A stretch of 46,299 nucleotides of DNA from positions 1 to 46,299 of the forward strand of contig NZ_CP109900.1 of the NCBI RefSeq assembly GCF_033095805.1, in the 5' to 3' direction. Below are positions 16,515 through 23,797 of this stretch, one piece after another. The notes beneath the pieces are model-generated. The model was not told where the DNA came from and searched no databases. It saw only the letters and a program-made list of their open reading frames with translations. A program made the position numbers and the translations under genes. The DNA comes from Serratia sp. UGAL515B_01 (GTDB taxonomy: Bacteria > Pseudomonadota > Gammaproteobacteria > Enterobacterales > Enterobacteriaceae). The stretch's first letter is position 1, and every line of letters starts with the position of its first letter.

Positions 16515-16577
16515 TCATTTCGTTCCTTTCTAACGGGGGTGTGCTTCATCTTACCGGATCGGGGCGCGTTTTGCCGA

Positions 16578-16605
16578 GTTCGGTTTTACAGGTATAAGAC
16601 CGAAC
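16578..16605. repeat. TTCGGT/ACCGAA palindromic element, copy 1
   Basis: GTTCGGT (16578-16584) and ACCGAAC (16599-16605) flank TTTTACAGG..., and ACACCCTT follows. Similar elements lie at 17909-17936 and 18791-18816, so the PRTase/SLOG pair and the toxin-antitoxin each sit between two copies. Confidence 0.55.
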
Positions 16606-16694
16606 ACCCTTCGCAATCCCTAAGGATTTCTTTATGAATATTCCGAGTGAGCGTATCTTTGTTCACATCTTGTAACGATGTGAAGGAGCATACG

Positions 16695-17282
16695 ATGAAC
16701 GTGAATTTAAAAGAAATAGCGTGTAACTGTAACTGGAACAAAGGTGTCGTTCTCGACAAACACAGTAAGTGCAGCGTTGTGATAGGACAGAACGAGTACG
16801 GGCATAACGTTTATGACACCATCCGAACGGACGTGGGTGAGGCTTTATTTCAGCTTAAATACCGTTCGGACTGGAATCAGGTTCAGCCGCTGGCCCAGTG
16901 CCTTTATGATAACGTCTATCGCCTCTTTGATAATGTCGGGTTCATCGTTCCTATGGCCGCGTCTAACGTCCGGGCGCGTCAACCCGTAACCGAAGTGGCC
17001 CAGGCGCTGGCGCAGTTAGCCGGTGTTCCCTGTTGCACGACTATGTTGCTCAAGGCTGCTGGCGGCGTATCGCTCAAGAATCTCAATACCAAAGAGGAAA
17101 AAGTTGCTGCCATTGCTGACAGCTTTTCCTGTGAAGAGATTATCAAGAATGAGGGGCGGTGGAATGTTTTAGTGATTGATGACCTCTATCACACAGGCGC
17201 ATCAATGGAGGCTGCATGTGCGGCGCTACGCGGCTATAATAAAATTAATAATATCTACGTTGCGGCGCTAACCTGGAGATAA
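16695..17282 (+). CDS. Phosphoribosyltransferase-like protein (ComF-like)
   Basis: The 195 aa protein has the PRPP-binding signature VIDDLYHTGAS at residues 160-170 (two acidic residues, then a T-G loop), typical of type I phosphoribosyltransferases, and a cysteine-bearing N-terminus (CNCNW) recalling ComF-type proteins. PRTases join a base to PRPP or split the product; the substrate here is unknown. AAGGAG lies six bases before the ATG. It is followed two bases later by a SLOG-like gene, which suggests the two work together on a nucleotide. Confidence 0.8.
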   Translation: MNVNLKEIACNCNWNKGVVLDKHSKCSVVIGQNEYGHNVYDTIRTDVGEALFQLKYRSDWNQVQPLAQCLYDNVYRLFDNVGFIVPMAASNVRARQPVTEVAQALAQLAGVPCCTTMLLKAAGGVSLKNLNTKEEKVAAIADSFSCEEIIKNEGRWNVLVIDDLYHTGASMEAACAALRGYNKINNIYVAALTWR

Positions 17283-17284
17283 TC

Positions 17285-17842
17285 ATGACGACGACAGTTT
17301 TCGTTGCTGGTTCAATAACCATCAAGAAACTCGATCCGCTTATCGTTGAGCGGTTAAAGAAAATTGTTGGTAAGAACTTTGATGTTGTTGTCGGTGACGC
17401 GTCTGGCGTTGATTCCTCCGTACAGCTGGAACTTAAACAATTGGGTTACAGTGCCGCAACGGTGTTTACCAGTGATCCCAAACCCCGACACAATTTCGGT
17501 GCGTGGCCCGTGCAGCTCGTTAAATCAGACTATCGGCCCGGTAGCCGTGAGTTCTACACAGCCAAAGATATTAAGATGGCAGAAGCAGCAGACTATGGCC
17601 TTATGGTCTGGGATACAAAAAGTCCGGGCACGTTAAGCAACGTCATTGAGCTGCTTTCGAAAAAGAAAAAATCAGCTGTTTTCATCAATAAGACAAGAGA
17701 GTTTGTGCTTATCAAAAAAACCAAAGATATTGATAAGCTGATTAGCTTCATGTCGCCATCATCCCTTGAAAAAGTTGAAGAGAAGATAAAACTGTCCGAA
17801 AGGCTGGCGCAGCTGAATAATGAGCAGATGGCTCTAATCTGA
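17285..17842 (+). CDS. SLOG/DprA-LOG-like nucleotide-binding protein
   Basis: The 185 aa protein opens with VFVAGS and then has VVVGDASGVDSSVQ at about residues 36-49, a Rossmann-like start plus a GD-x-x-G-D loop as in SLOG proteins (the DprA/LOG superfamily), which bind or cut nucleotides. An acidic AAD-Y-LM-WD-KSPGT segment follows near residues 100-120, also common in that group. It is two bases after the PRTase gene and ends before a strong terminator (17875-17892). Pairs of PRTase and SLOG-type genes have been proposed as nucleotide-based conflict or signalling modules. The exact family is not sure. Confidence 0.6.
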   Translation: MTTTVFVAGSITIKKLDPLIVERLKKIVGKNFDVVVGDASGVDSSVQLELKQLGYSAATVFTSDPKPRHNFGAWPVQLVKSDYRPGSREFYTAKDIKMAEAADYGLMVWDTKSPGTLSNVIELLSKKKKSAVFINKTREFVLIKKTKDIDKLISFMSPSSLEKVEEKIKLSERLAQLNNEQMALI

Positions 17843-17874
17843 CGTGAAGATCTTCTTTGCTGTAGTCAAAGCAG

Positions 17875-17892
17875 CCGCCAAGCGGTTTTTTT
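17875..17892 (+). terminator. Terminator of the PRTase-SLOG operon
   Basis: CCGC-CAA-GCGG followed by TTTTTTT, 33 bp after the stop codon. It is a compact rho-independent terminator. Confidence 0.75.
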
Positions 17893-17908
17893 ACGCCCGT
17901 CTCCGGGC

Positions 17909-17936
17909 ATTCGGTAAAACGTCCAGTTTACCGAAT
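17909..17936. repeat. TTCGGT/ACCGAA palindromic element, copy 2
   Basis: ATTCGGTAAA (17909-17918) and TTTACCGAAT (17927-17936) are perfect 10 bp arms around ACGTCCAG, followed by ACCTTAAAAA. It lies between the PRTase-SLOG operon and the toxin-antitoxin pair. Confidence 0.6.
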
Positions 17937-17951
17937 ACCTTAAAAAAGACA

Positions 17952-17976
17952 TAAAAAAGCCCGGAATAACCGGGCA
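17952..17976 (-). terminator. Terminator of the toxin-antitoxin operon
   Basis: Read on the minus strand, GCCCGG-TTATT-CCGGGC is followed by TTTTTTAT. It lies just after the toxin stop codon at 17984. Confidence 0.75.
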
Positions 17977-17983
17977 TTGAGCA

Positions 17984-18322
17984 TCATTTCAGAATGTTAT
18001 AACGGTAAAGCAACTTCCCAAAATCTTGTTTCATACTAACAAAAAGCAGTATCTCAATATTCGTGCCGTCAAAATCGTAGAGGACACGATACTCACCTTC
18101 TACATCAAGCCTTTCACGCAACATCAAACCACGATCTGAAAGGTATGCGTTGAAGCGATACCGCTGTGGATCTTCAGTAATGTTAGCAACAGATTCTGTT
18201 AGTAGGTTATCGACGAAACTCGCGGCCTGTAACTGCCCAATAGTGGCACTTTTATATGATTCAATATCTTCCAAGCAGTGCTGCGCCATTGGCGCTACTA
18301 CAACTGAAAACTGATTTGACAC
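17984..18322 (-). CDS. RelE/ParE-family toxin
   Basis: The 112 aa protein has the typical fold pattern of the family: helical FSVVVAPMAQHCLEDIESY at the start, a central P-RYR segment and the C-terminal strand run REYRVLYDFDG-like (GEYRVLYDFDGTNIEILLFV, residues about 76-95). RelE-type toxins cut mRNA at the ribosome, ParE-type poison gyrase; which one cannot be told here. The antitoxin gene lies 14 bp upstream on the same strand, so this is a type II pair that stabilises the plasmid. Confidence 0.85.
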   Translation of the reverse strand: MSNQFSVVVAPMAQHCLEDIESYKSATIGQLQAASFVDNLLTESVANITEDPQRYRFNAYLSDRGLMLRERLDVEGEYRVLYDFDGTNIEILLFVSMKQDFGKLLYRYNILK

Positions 18323-18336
18323 TCAATACCTCACTA

Positions 18337-18606
18337 TTATTTTCGAGCGGCACGTAGCCTCCCTAAGACATCTTCGGGGGTCATGCCTTTGCCATCTGTG
18401 ATTTCCTTTTTGGCCATCATTGCCAGCTTAAAAAGGGCGTTTATATTTCTTTCGTGCTCAATTTCTCGCAGTTCCGCCTGACGTTCGGCGGCGGTCTGAA
18501 TGAAAAGCTCTGCGACACCGTTTTTTGTTACGTACACACCTCCCTGAAAAGTTTGTGCATTTCCAAGGCTATCTCTGGCAAGTTTCTGCGAAATGGTCTG
18601 AGTCAT
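18337..18606 (-). CDS. Phd/YefM-like antitoxin
   Basis: The 89 aa product has an N-terminal Phd-like DNA-binding part (ISQKLARDSLGNAQTF-GGVYVTKNG, residues 5-30) and a charged C-terminal tail for toxin binding, with R-AARK at the end. It resembles StbD-type antitoxins as I remember them. It precedes the toxin in the operon, the usual order. Upstream are a CTTTGCA/TGCAAAG hairpin (18671-18690) and TGTACACG/CGTGTACA arms (18712-18719, 18750-18757) around a minus-strand TATAAT, a likely autoregulated promoter. Confidence 0.8.
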   Translation of the reverse strand: MTQTISQKLARDSLGNAQTFQGGVYVTKNGVAELFIQTAAERQAELREIEHERNINALFKLAMMAKKEITDGKGMTPEDVLGRLRAARK

Positions 18607-18670
18607 AGTTTTCCACCCTTACAGTGAGATCTACTGGCGAGAACAGTAATCTCGTTCCCCTTTAGATAGG

Positions 18671-18757
18671 GCTTTGCAGAATTGCAAAGCTGGCTTCTCG
18701 CTCGCGCAACTTGTACACGTTCTGAGATTATAATACATCGAGGTTCTATCGTGTACA
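18671..18757 (-). promoter_or_regulatory. Promoter and operator of the toxin-antitoxin operon
   Basis: On the minus strand a TATAAT lies at about 18727-18733. TGTACACG (18712-18719) and CGTGTACA (18750-18757) form an inverted repeat around the promoter, and a perfect 8 bp hairpin (GCTTTGCA/TGCAAAGC, 18671-18690) lies in the leader. Phd-type antitoxins bind such palindromes, helped by the toxin. Confidence 0.5.
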
Positions 18758-18790
18758 TATTTGCACACGCAGTATCGCCTTCTGTCTAGA

Positions 18791-18816
18791 TTCGGTTTTA
18801 CAGGAAGTTTACCGAA
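18791..18816. repeat. TTCGGT/ACCGAA palindromic element, copy 3
   Basis: TTCGGT (18791-18796) and ACCGAA (18811-18816) flank TTTACAGG-AAGTTT. The inner TTTTACAGG is the same as in copy 1 at 16578. A TTCAG/CTGAA pair and GAATACCCTT follow at 18834-18862, echoing the ACACCCTT behind copy 1. Confidence 0.55.
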
Positions 18817-18862
18817 CCGATCACCAATATTCAGTACGTCAAATTTTCTGAATACCCTTCCC

Positions 18863-19238
18863 GACTGACCTTAAAAACTAACTGACTGTTTTAAAACAAT
18901 TCTCACGTTGGGCGCCCAGGCGAAAATTATGTTGGCCAGCTGCGACCGCAGTGAAAGGTTGTTCAAGGATATTGAAGTAGCCTACCCACGATGAACGCTA
19001 GGTCAGCCCCCGCGCCAATGCTACGCTAACGGGATGCCGGCGGGGAAAGAAGGGCATTTTTTGTGGTGACGTCTGCCCTTTCAGATCCCGCTGGCATCTT
19101 CGGGTTTATTCCTTTCTTGGGAAGTTTATCCGATATCTGCCGTGCGCAGAGCGGGGTTTTTCTCCGCGACTCTTCCTGTCCCCTGCCCTATCATGAGGTG
19201 ATCTTGATGATATAGGCCAGGTTGCGGAGATTAAAAAA
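18863..19238. other. Gene-free region upstream of the recombinase, probable resolution site
   Basis: These 376 bp hold no gene. ResD-type recombinases act on a site next to their own gene, so the multimer-resolution site is most likely here. GC-rich patches (about 18990-19040) and short hairpins such as CGGGG-TTTTT-CTCCG near 19154 are seen, but I cannot point to the crossover core. Confidence 0.4.
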
Positions 19239-19997
19239 TTGCGTCTTATCCCCCACGAAGAACACCAGAATTCACGTAGCGCGATCAGTCGGATCGCCAC
19301 GCCACGAATTGATTTTGAGATGGCGCTGGCCGTTCGCCAGTTGGCGAGTCGCCAGGCCGATAAAGTCAAATACCTACTTGAACCCGAAATGACCGTCTTG
19401 CTGTCCGGTTTTACCGATCTCCGTCGCCGCATGTTTTTTGATTTGCTGTGGAATACCGGTGCACGGTTGAGTGAAGCCCTGGCACTGAGCCCGGAAGATA
19501 CTACGCTGGCGGTTCGCTGGCCGTTGCGTCCCAAAGTGACCCTGTTCACGCTGAAACAGCAAGGCAAGCGGGGACGCCCCCCTAAAAACGCAGTCCGTGA
19601 TATTCCGCTGTTTGATGAAGGTTTTGCGTTAAGGCTACGCGATCACCTGGATACCTTCTGTCGAGCCAAGACAAAGCGGATCTGGCCAGAGTCAGACGAT
19701 ACGATGCGTAATTGGCTGCATCACGCTGTGGTGCGTTGTGAGGCTGAAGGATTTCGCTTTTCTGTGCCGGTGACGCCGCACACGCTACGACATAGCTTTG
19801 GGATGCACCTGCTCTATTGCGGCGTGGCCCCCCTCACCCTTCAAGCACTGATGGGCCACAAAGATTTTAAATCGACGCAGATCTACCTGAAGACGTTGGC
19901 CCTGGAGGCTGATGTGTCAGGGCAATACAATGTGCGATTTGGCATGGATAAAGGAGAGGCTGAGGCGCTGTTGCGGCGTTCTGTGCAATCTACATAA
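19239..19997 (+). CDS. resD: Tyrosine recombinase of the ResD type (multimer resolution)
   Basis: The 252 aa protein carries the catalytic set of tyrosine recombinases: R in TGARLSEAL (about residue 74), H-x-L-R-H in HTLRHSFG (about 185-192), H in MGHKDFKST, and the Y of the QIYLKTL segment (about 217). The short length and lack of a full N-terminal arm match ResD of F, which turns dimers into monomers. The TTG at 19239 is chosen because no ATG upstream is open; GGAG lies about ten bases before it. It stands in front of the partition genes, a usual stability cluster. Confidence 0.85.
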   Translation: MRLIPHEEHQNSRSAISRIATPRIDFEMALAVRQLASRQADKVKYLLEPEMTVLLSGFTDLRRRMFFDLLWNTGARLSEALALSPEDTTLAVRWPLRPKVTLFTLKQQGKRGRPPKNAVRDIPLFDEGFALRLRDHLDTFCRAKTKRIWPESDDTMRNWLHHAVVRCEAEGFRFSVPVTPHTLRHSFGMHLLYCGVAPLTLQALMGHKDFKSTQIYLKTLALEADVSGQYNVRFGMDKGEAEALLRRSVQST

Positions 19998-20002
19998 ATA
20001 GT

Positions 20003-20161
20003 GTGTAACGTTATACACTATATTATTGCATCATCAACAGTAACGTTGTATAACGTTATACAATATATTGCGACACCAATGATTTGCTTTTCTTCCTGGT
20101 CGCCGCAAGAAAAAAAGGAAGTGCATATGGGCTTTCTTTTAATGATGTATAACGTTATACA
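20003..20161. repeat. Partition-site palindromes upstream of parA (three copies)
   Basis: TGTATAACGTTATACA-type sites occur at 20003-20018 (one base short of perfect), 20046-20063 (perfect 18 bp) and 20146-20161. Two more follow at 20834-20849 and 21181-21198. They are the likely ParB-binding operator and centromere. Confidence 0.75.
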
Positions 20162-20177
20162 ACTTATTGGTGGCGTA

Positions 20178-20840
20178 ATGATTGTACTGATTGGTAGTCA
20201 TAAAGGGGGCGTTGGGAAATCTACTATCCTGATCAATTTGCTGATGTTCCTCAAACTGAAAACGACCCAGCGTATCGCTGTGCTGGAGTGTGACGAACAA
20301 CATAGCGTAAAAATGTGGCTCGACGAACGCAGGGAAAAGGGGATGGTTCCTGATGTCGATTACTTTGAGTGTTATACCCATATCCCAGATACCGCACATC
20401 GTCTCGCTAACAAGCATGACCTGGTCATGATGGATGCACCAGGCAGTAAATCCCCGGAGTTCCGTAAGTGTCTGGCCGTGGCCGATCTATTCATTTCGTT
20501 GATAGACCCGACTTCACAAGTGGAAATCAACACCTTGGGAGAACTGGTGGTCGATGTTCGCCAGGCACAGACGGCGATCAATCCGAAATTGAAAGCAATG
20601 ATAGTGATGAACCGTTGCCCGACCCATCCGGGTGATCAGGATGCAAGCACATTCCGCAAGATGATGAATGATGATCCCGACTGGCTGCCAGTTGCCCGGC
20701 AACGTCTGTTTACCCGAACGTCTTACAAACGTGCCTATAACGAAGGTATGGCCGTGCATGAATACAATGACAAGAGCGGCAACAAGGCGCGTGCTGAAAT
20801 CGAGCTTCTTGCTACAGAATTAAAATTATACAGTGTATAA
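20178..20840 (+). CDS. parA: ParA-like partition ATPase
   Basis: The 220 aa protein has a deviant Walker A, KGGVGKST, at residues 9-16, and MMDAPGSKSPEF for the Walker A'/switch. It has no N-terminal HTH, so it is the short type Ib form that uses the nucleoid to spread plasmids. The ATG at 20178 is chosen because the protein should begin with MIVLIGSHKGG; the open frame reaches upstream to 20001 but runs through the operator palindromes. The parB-like gene starts 25 bp after it, with a palindrome between. Confidence 0.9.
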   Translation: MIVLIGSHKGGVGKSTILINLLMFLKLKTTQRIAVLECDEQHSVKMWLDERREKGMVPDVDYFECYTHIPDTAHRLANKHDLVMMDAPGSKSPEFRKCLAVADLFISLIDPTSQVEINTLGELVVDVRQAQTAINPKLKAMIVMNRCPTHPGDQDASTFRKMMNDDPDWLPVARQRLFTRTSYKRAYNEGMAVHEYNDKSGNKARAEIELLATELKLYSV

Positions 20841-20849
20841 CGTTATACA
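20834..20849. repeat. Partition-site palindrome between parA and parB
   Basis: A perfect copy of TGTATAACGTTATACA that overlaps the last codons of parA. It is the fourth of five copies and could serve as centromere or as a brake on parB. Confidence 0.7.
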
Positions 20850-20865
20850 TCATTTAGGTTGCAAC

Positions 20866-21171
20866 ATGAAATTGAAAAAAAGTGCAGGACTGGACACCGT
20901 AACAGAAGGGAAAACGCTCAAGTCTTTTGTGATGGAAGCGAGCAAACGGCCTGTATCGGGATCGCAGATCACACGTGTTAACTTCTCACTGACAGAACAG
21001 GATATCGATAACTTTGACCACTTTATCAAGGAGAGTGGTGCAAGCCGTGTTGCTGTACTCAGGGCGAGTATGAATGCGTTGCGTATGCTGGATGAAGATA
21101 AACGGAACACGCTTATTCGCCAGGCTGAAATCGCCAGTCCGAAAACTGGGAAGCCACCGATAAAACGGTAA
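20866..21171 (+). CDS. parB: Small partition DNA-binding protein (ParB/ParG-like)
   Basis: The 101 aa protein has a basic, flexible N-terminus (about residues 1-40, ...ASKRPVSGSQ), and then a ribbon-helix-helix-like segment (ITRVNFSLTEQDIDNF..., helix after residue 44). This is how ParG and other type Ib centromere-binders look: the tail stimulates ParA and the folded part binds DNA. The ATG at 20866 with AGG seven bases upstream is chosen; the frame upstream runs through the palindrome. It lies between palindromes 4 and 5. The exact family is inferred from the context. Confidence 0.75.
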   Translation: MKLKKSAGLDTVTEGKTLKSFVMEASKRPVSGSQITRVNFSLTEQDIDNFDHFIKESGASRVAVLRASMNALRMLDEDKRNTLIRQAEIASPKTGKPPIKR

Positions 21172-21180
21172 TTTAATACA

Positions 21181-21198
21181 GTGTATAACGTTATACAC
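21181..21198. repeat. Partition-site palindrome after parB
   Basis: GTGTATAACGTTATACAC, a perfect 18 bp palindrome nine bp after parB. It is the fifth copy. Confidence 0.7.
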
Positions 21199-21488
21199 TT
21201 TAACCCACCTCTAAATAACATGATCTTAGTATCTTAGCTCTAAAATCGTTATTACAGTCACATTGACATATATACATATCATTAAAAATAAATCATATTG
21301 AATCATACAGTGTAGATGATTTTTCAATATCTATATAATTATTTTTTATAATATATATATGTTGTGAAATGTAATTCAAAATGCGTGGATTTTATGATAG
21401 CATCAACTTTGAATCATATATTTTTATAGTTAATAACATTTAAAGATATTGAAATAGATAACAATTTAACCACACGTGAGGTTTAAAG
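21199..21488. other. AT-rich region upstream of parM, probable parC centromere
   Basis: These 290 bp are gene-free and very AT-rich. ParMRC systems have their centromere and promoter just before parM, so parC is expected here. The motif AATCATA occurs three times (near 21291, 21301 and 21411), but no clean iteron array is visible. The parM ribosome site is GAGG at 21478-21481. Confidence 0.5.
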
Positions 21489-22463
21489 ATGCGCATTTAT
21501 GTTGACGACGGCTCTACCAATATCAAACTGGCTTGGAAAGAAGGTGGCGTGGTAAAGACAGCAATCAGTCCAAACAGCTTCAAACCAGAGTGGTCACTGA
21601 ATCTGTTTGATAACAGTAGTTCGTCTAACTATGAAATAGAGGGGGAGAAATTTAGCTTCGATCCAACCAGTGCAGATGCTGTTGTGACAACCGAGACACG
21701 CTATCAGTACAGCTTGGTGAATGTGGTGGCGATTCATCATGCGCTGTTACAGTCTGGCATTGAACCGCAGAAGGTTGATATTGTTGTGACGTTGCCATTG
21801 TCTGAATACCTTGATAGCGACAATCAACCCAACAAGGAAAATATTGCGCGTAAAAAGGCGAGTGTGAAGCGTACAGTAGCGGTACAGGGCAAGGCTGGAT
21901 TCGCAATAGATAAGGTTTCCGTGCTGCCTGAGAGCATTCCTGCAGGCTTCAACGTACTGGCAAGCCTTGAAGATGATGACTCTTTGCTGATCGTTGATTT
22001 GGGCGGTACAACGCTGGACGTGTCCCATGTTCGCAGTAAAATGAGAGGCATTACCAAAACGTGGTGTGATCCGAAAATTGGTGTGTCGATCGTCACCGAT
22101 GGCATAAAAAACACATTAGCAGCCAACACCAGAATTAGCTCTCTACACGCCGATAATATCATCATCAATCGTAATGACACGTCATGGCTTGAACACCGTA
22201 TGGCAGATGTGAACCATAGAAAAGCCGTGATGACTACGATAGAAGAGAAAGAGGGTGTCCTGACACGCCGTGTGACTGACGCGCTGACACGCTTCACAGG
22301 ATATACGCATGTAATGTGTGTGGGTGGCGGTGCAGGATTGGTCAAAGACGCGGTGAAATTTGTTACTAAGGTACCGGAAAATCGCTTTTTTAGCAGTAAA
22401 GAACCACAGTTTGACCTGGTGCTGGGTATGCTTGAAATGAAAGAAGGTAGTGTTAATGAGTGA
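21489..22463 (+). CDS. parM: ParM/StbA actin-like partition ATPase
   Basis: The 324 aa protein has the actin-fold phosphate loops: DDGSTNIKLAW at residues 5-15, and LLIVDLGGTTLDV near 164-176, and the adenosine motif VGGGAGLVKDAV near 280-291. The length fits ParM of R1 (320 aa). It forms filaments that push sister plasmids apart. It overlaps parR by eight bases, so the two are coupled, and it stands right after the parA-parB module. Confidence 0.93.
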   Translation: MRIYVDDGSTNIKLAWKEGGVVKTAISPNSFKPEWSLNLFDNSSSSNYEIEGEKFSFDPTSADAVVTTETRYQYSLVNVVAIHHALLQSGIEPQKVDIVVTLPLSEYLDSDNQPNKENIARKKASVKRTVAVQGKAGFAIDKVSVLPESIPAGFNVLASLEDDDSLLIVDLGGTTLDVSHVRSKMRGITKTWCDPKIGVSIVTDGIKNTLAANTRISSLHADNIIINRNDTSWLEHRMADVNHRKAVMTTIEEKEGVLTRRVTDALTRFTGYTHVMCVGGGAGLVKDAVKFVTKVPENRFFSSKEPQFDLVLGMLEMKEGSVNE

Positions 22464-22884
22464 GCCATCTACCCCGCGTAAAATCGCGTTTAACCTTTAT
22501 CCTGGTGAAGAAGCGGGTGATAAGTTAGCGGCAGATCTGCTGGATGAAACGCGTCTCAAAGAAAGAGGGCGTGCAATGCGAGCGTTTTTGCTCACGGGTG
22601 CAGCGTTGGCGAACATAGATCGCCGTCTGCCATTTCTTATCGCAGAGCTGGCAACGGAAAACATCACGTTACGAGATATTCAACGGCTTATAGGTAGTGT
22701 TATCCCTGACGCTTTTGCGCTCGATGATGCATTAATTCGGGCGTTGATGAGCAAAAGTGGTGTGCTTGAAGAGAAAGTATTAGCTCAGGGCTCATCGTCA
22801 ACACAGGAACCCAGTGCTGAGGAAAGGGCTGCTTTGACTACGAGGGAGAACAGCAAAAAACTTTTTAGTGACGAAGACGACTAA
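22456..22884 (+). CDS. parR: ParR/StbB partition adaptor
   Basis: The 142 aa protein follows parM with an eight-base overlap, and GAAGG lies eight bases before the ATG at 22456. ParR binds the parC repeats and caps the ParM filament. The sequence has a KIAFNLYPGEEAGDKLA start typical of the StbB/ParR group, with an alpha-rich middle (LKERGRAMRAFLLTGAAL) and a charged, low-complexity tail as the ParM contact. The order and size leave little doubt. Confidence 0.88.
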   Translation: MSEPSTPRKIAFNLYPGEEAGDKLAADLLDETRLKERGRAMRAFLLTGAALANIDRRLPFLIAELATENITLRDIQRLIGSVIPDAFALDDALIRALMSKSGVLEEKVLAQGSSSTQEPSAEERAALTTRENSKKLFSDEDD

Positions 22885-22974
22885 GAAGAAAGAAGGTGTG
22901 GATAATAGCCGTCTTTATGACGGCTCTTAGTTGGAGTCCTGATTACCTGTGTTGGTACGTACAGCATTAATTTT

Positions 22975-23160
22975 TTATCTGATGTATAAATGCTCACACT
23001 TTTTGGTTATTCCAAAAGTAGCAAGCTCAACCAGTTTAGATATTTCCTTGGATTTTTCATATCGTTTGTAAGTACGCAAGCTAATCCCAAGTTCTTCGGC
23101 CGTTCTTTCTTGATCCCAGTTTAAGCCGCGTCGCCAAAGGCGTAATTCAAATCCTGTCAT
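22975..23160 (-). CDS. XRE-type HTH regulator, paralogue of 14955-15185
   Basis: The 61 aa protein starts MTGFELRLWRRGLNW and has the same HTH (residues 5-35) as the gene at 14955-15185; the two differ in the C-terminal part. The ATG at 23160 is chosen because of the shared start; the open frame goes on to 23250 but runs through the palindrome at 23172-23198, which lies just upstream and is the likely operator. It is probably autoregulated. Confidence 0.75.
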   Translation of the reverse strand: MTGFELRLWRRGLNWDQERTAEELGISLRTYKRYEKSKEISKLVELATFGITKKCEHLYIR

Positions 23161-23171
23161 ATTCGCATGCC

Positions 23172-23198
23172 TTAAAAGTGACATTTTGTCACTTTTAA
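23172..23198. promoter_or_regulatory. Palindromic operator of the HTH gene (AAAAGTG family)
   Basis: TTAAAAGTGACA (23172-23183) and TGTCACTTTTAA (23187-23198) are perfect 12 bp arms around TTT. The site lies between the HTH gene and a divergent short frame at 23215, so it could control both. Confidence 0.7.
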
Positions 23199-23214
23199 CA
23201 TTATTTATTTTTCT

Positions 23215-23391
23215 ATGCAAACATACCATCCAACAGTGCTTTTTCAGCATGGGGATAATGATGACAAAGCAGTAAGCTATGTGCCGGACATCAATATCAA
23301 TCTTTCTGACTGCGTTAATGTGGCGATAAGCATGCTGAGAAAACTGTTTGGCTACGTGTATTTATTTGGAAAAGTAAATTTTTGTGGTTGA
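23215..23391 (+). CDS. Possible small gene divergent from the HTH regulator
   Basis: An ATG at 23215 opens 58 codons to TGA at 23389-23391. The product starts MQTYHPTVLFQHGDNDDK and has an amphipathic or hydrophobic C-terminal part (VAISMLRKLFGYVYLFGK). No ribosome site is obvious. The layout (HTH gene, operator, divergent small gene) is the best argument that it is real; it could also be the remnant of a larger gene. Confidence 0.3.
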   Translation: MQTYHPTVLFQHGDNDDKAVSYVPDININLSDCVNVAISMLRKLFGYVYLFGKVNFCG

Positions 23392-23797
23392 AAATTAATC
23401 AGTTGTTGAACCATTGAATGGACGTAAGGAGGGACAGTTATTCACAGGATTATACGGATGATATCCCGCAAAATTGTGGATAACTGCAGTCATTCATTGA
23501 GTTCAATGAGGCCGTGCCGTGACCTGACTTTAGCCGGGCAGCTTCGCCAGCAAGGGTAAAACTGTAGTGCAAAAACGCACGGCACATTCAGTCAGTTCAC
23601 GTCACGCAGAGGCTTACACACAGCACATAAATTCTCAGCTTTCGCGTCGGAATTTACGGTTTTGATGCTATTAAGAAGGCTAAACCGTAAGTTTCTGTTC
23701 AAATGCTCGCGCTAGTCCTAAAAGGATGTCGCTGTGCTCCTTGGCGGTGAGCGAGCGCCAGCGAGTATGGTGGGGTTGTTTGTACATAGTGGAAACT
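23392..23797. other. Gene-free region with DnaA-box-like sites and inverted repeats
   Basis: TTATTCACA (23438-23446) and, on the other strand, a consensus DnaA box TTATCCACA (23475-23483) lie 28 bp apart; another consensus box is at 22897-22905. Further on, GTGCCGTG near 23513 pairs with CACGGCAC near 23578, and GTGACCTGAC is mirrored by GTCAGTTCAC. A host-initiator-assisted or single-strand origin is possible but not shown. Confidence 0.4.

Noticed and set aside
19106-19567. 153-codon minus-strand frame opposite the recombinase
   Set aside because: It overlaps a gene with clear catalytic motifs and has a basic, low-information product.
20001-20177. Upstream extension of parA to 20001
   Set aside because: The extension is read through three operator palindromes; the ATG at 20178 gives the usual ParA start just before the Walker A motif.
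20003-21198. CRISPR array
   Set aside because: The repeats are perfect palindromes at very uneven distances (43 bp to nearly 700 bp) around parA and parB; there are no regular spacers and no cas genes.
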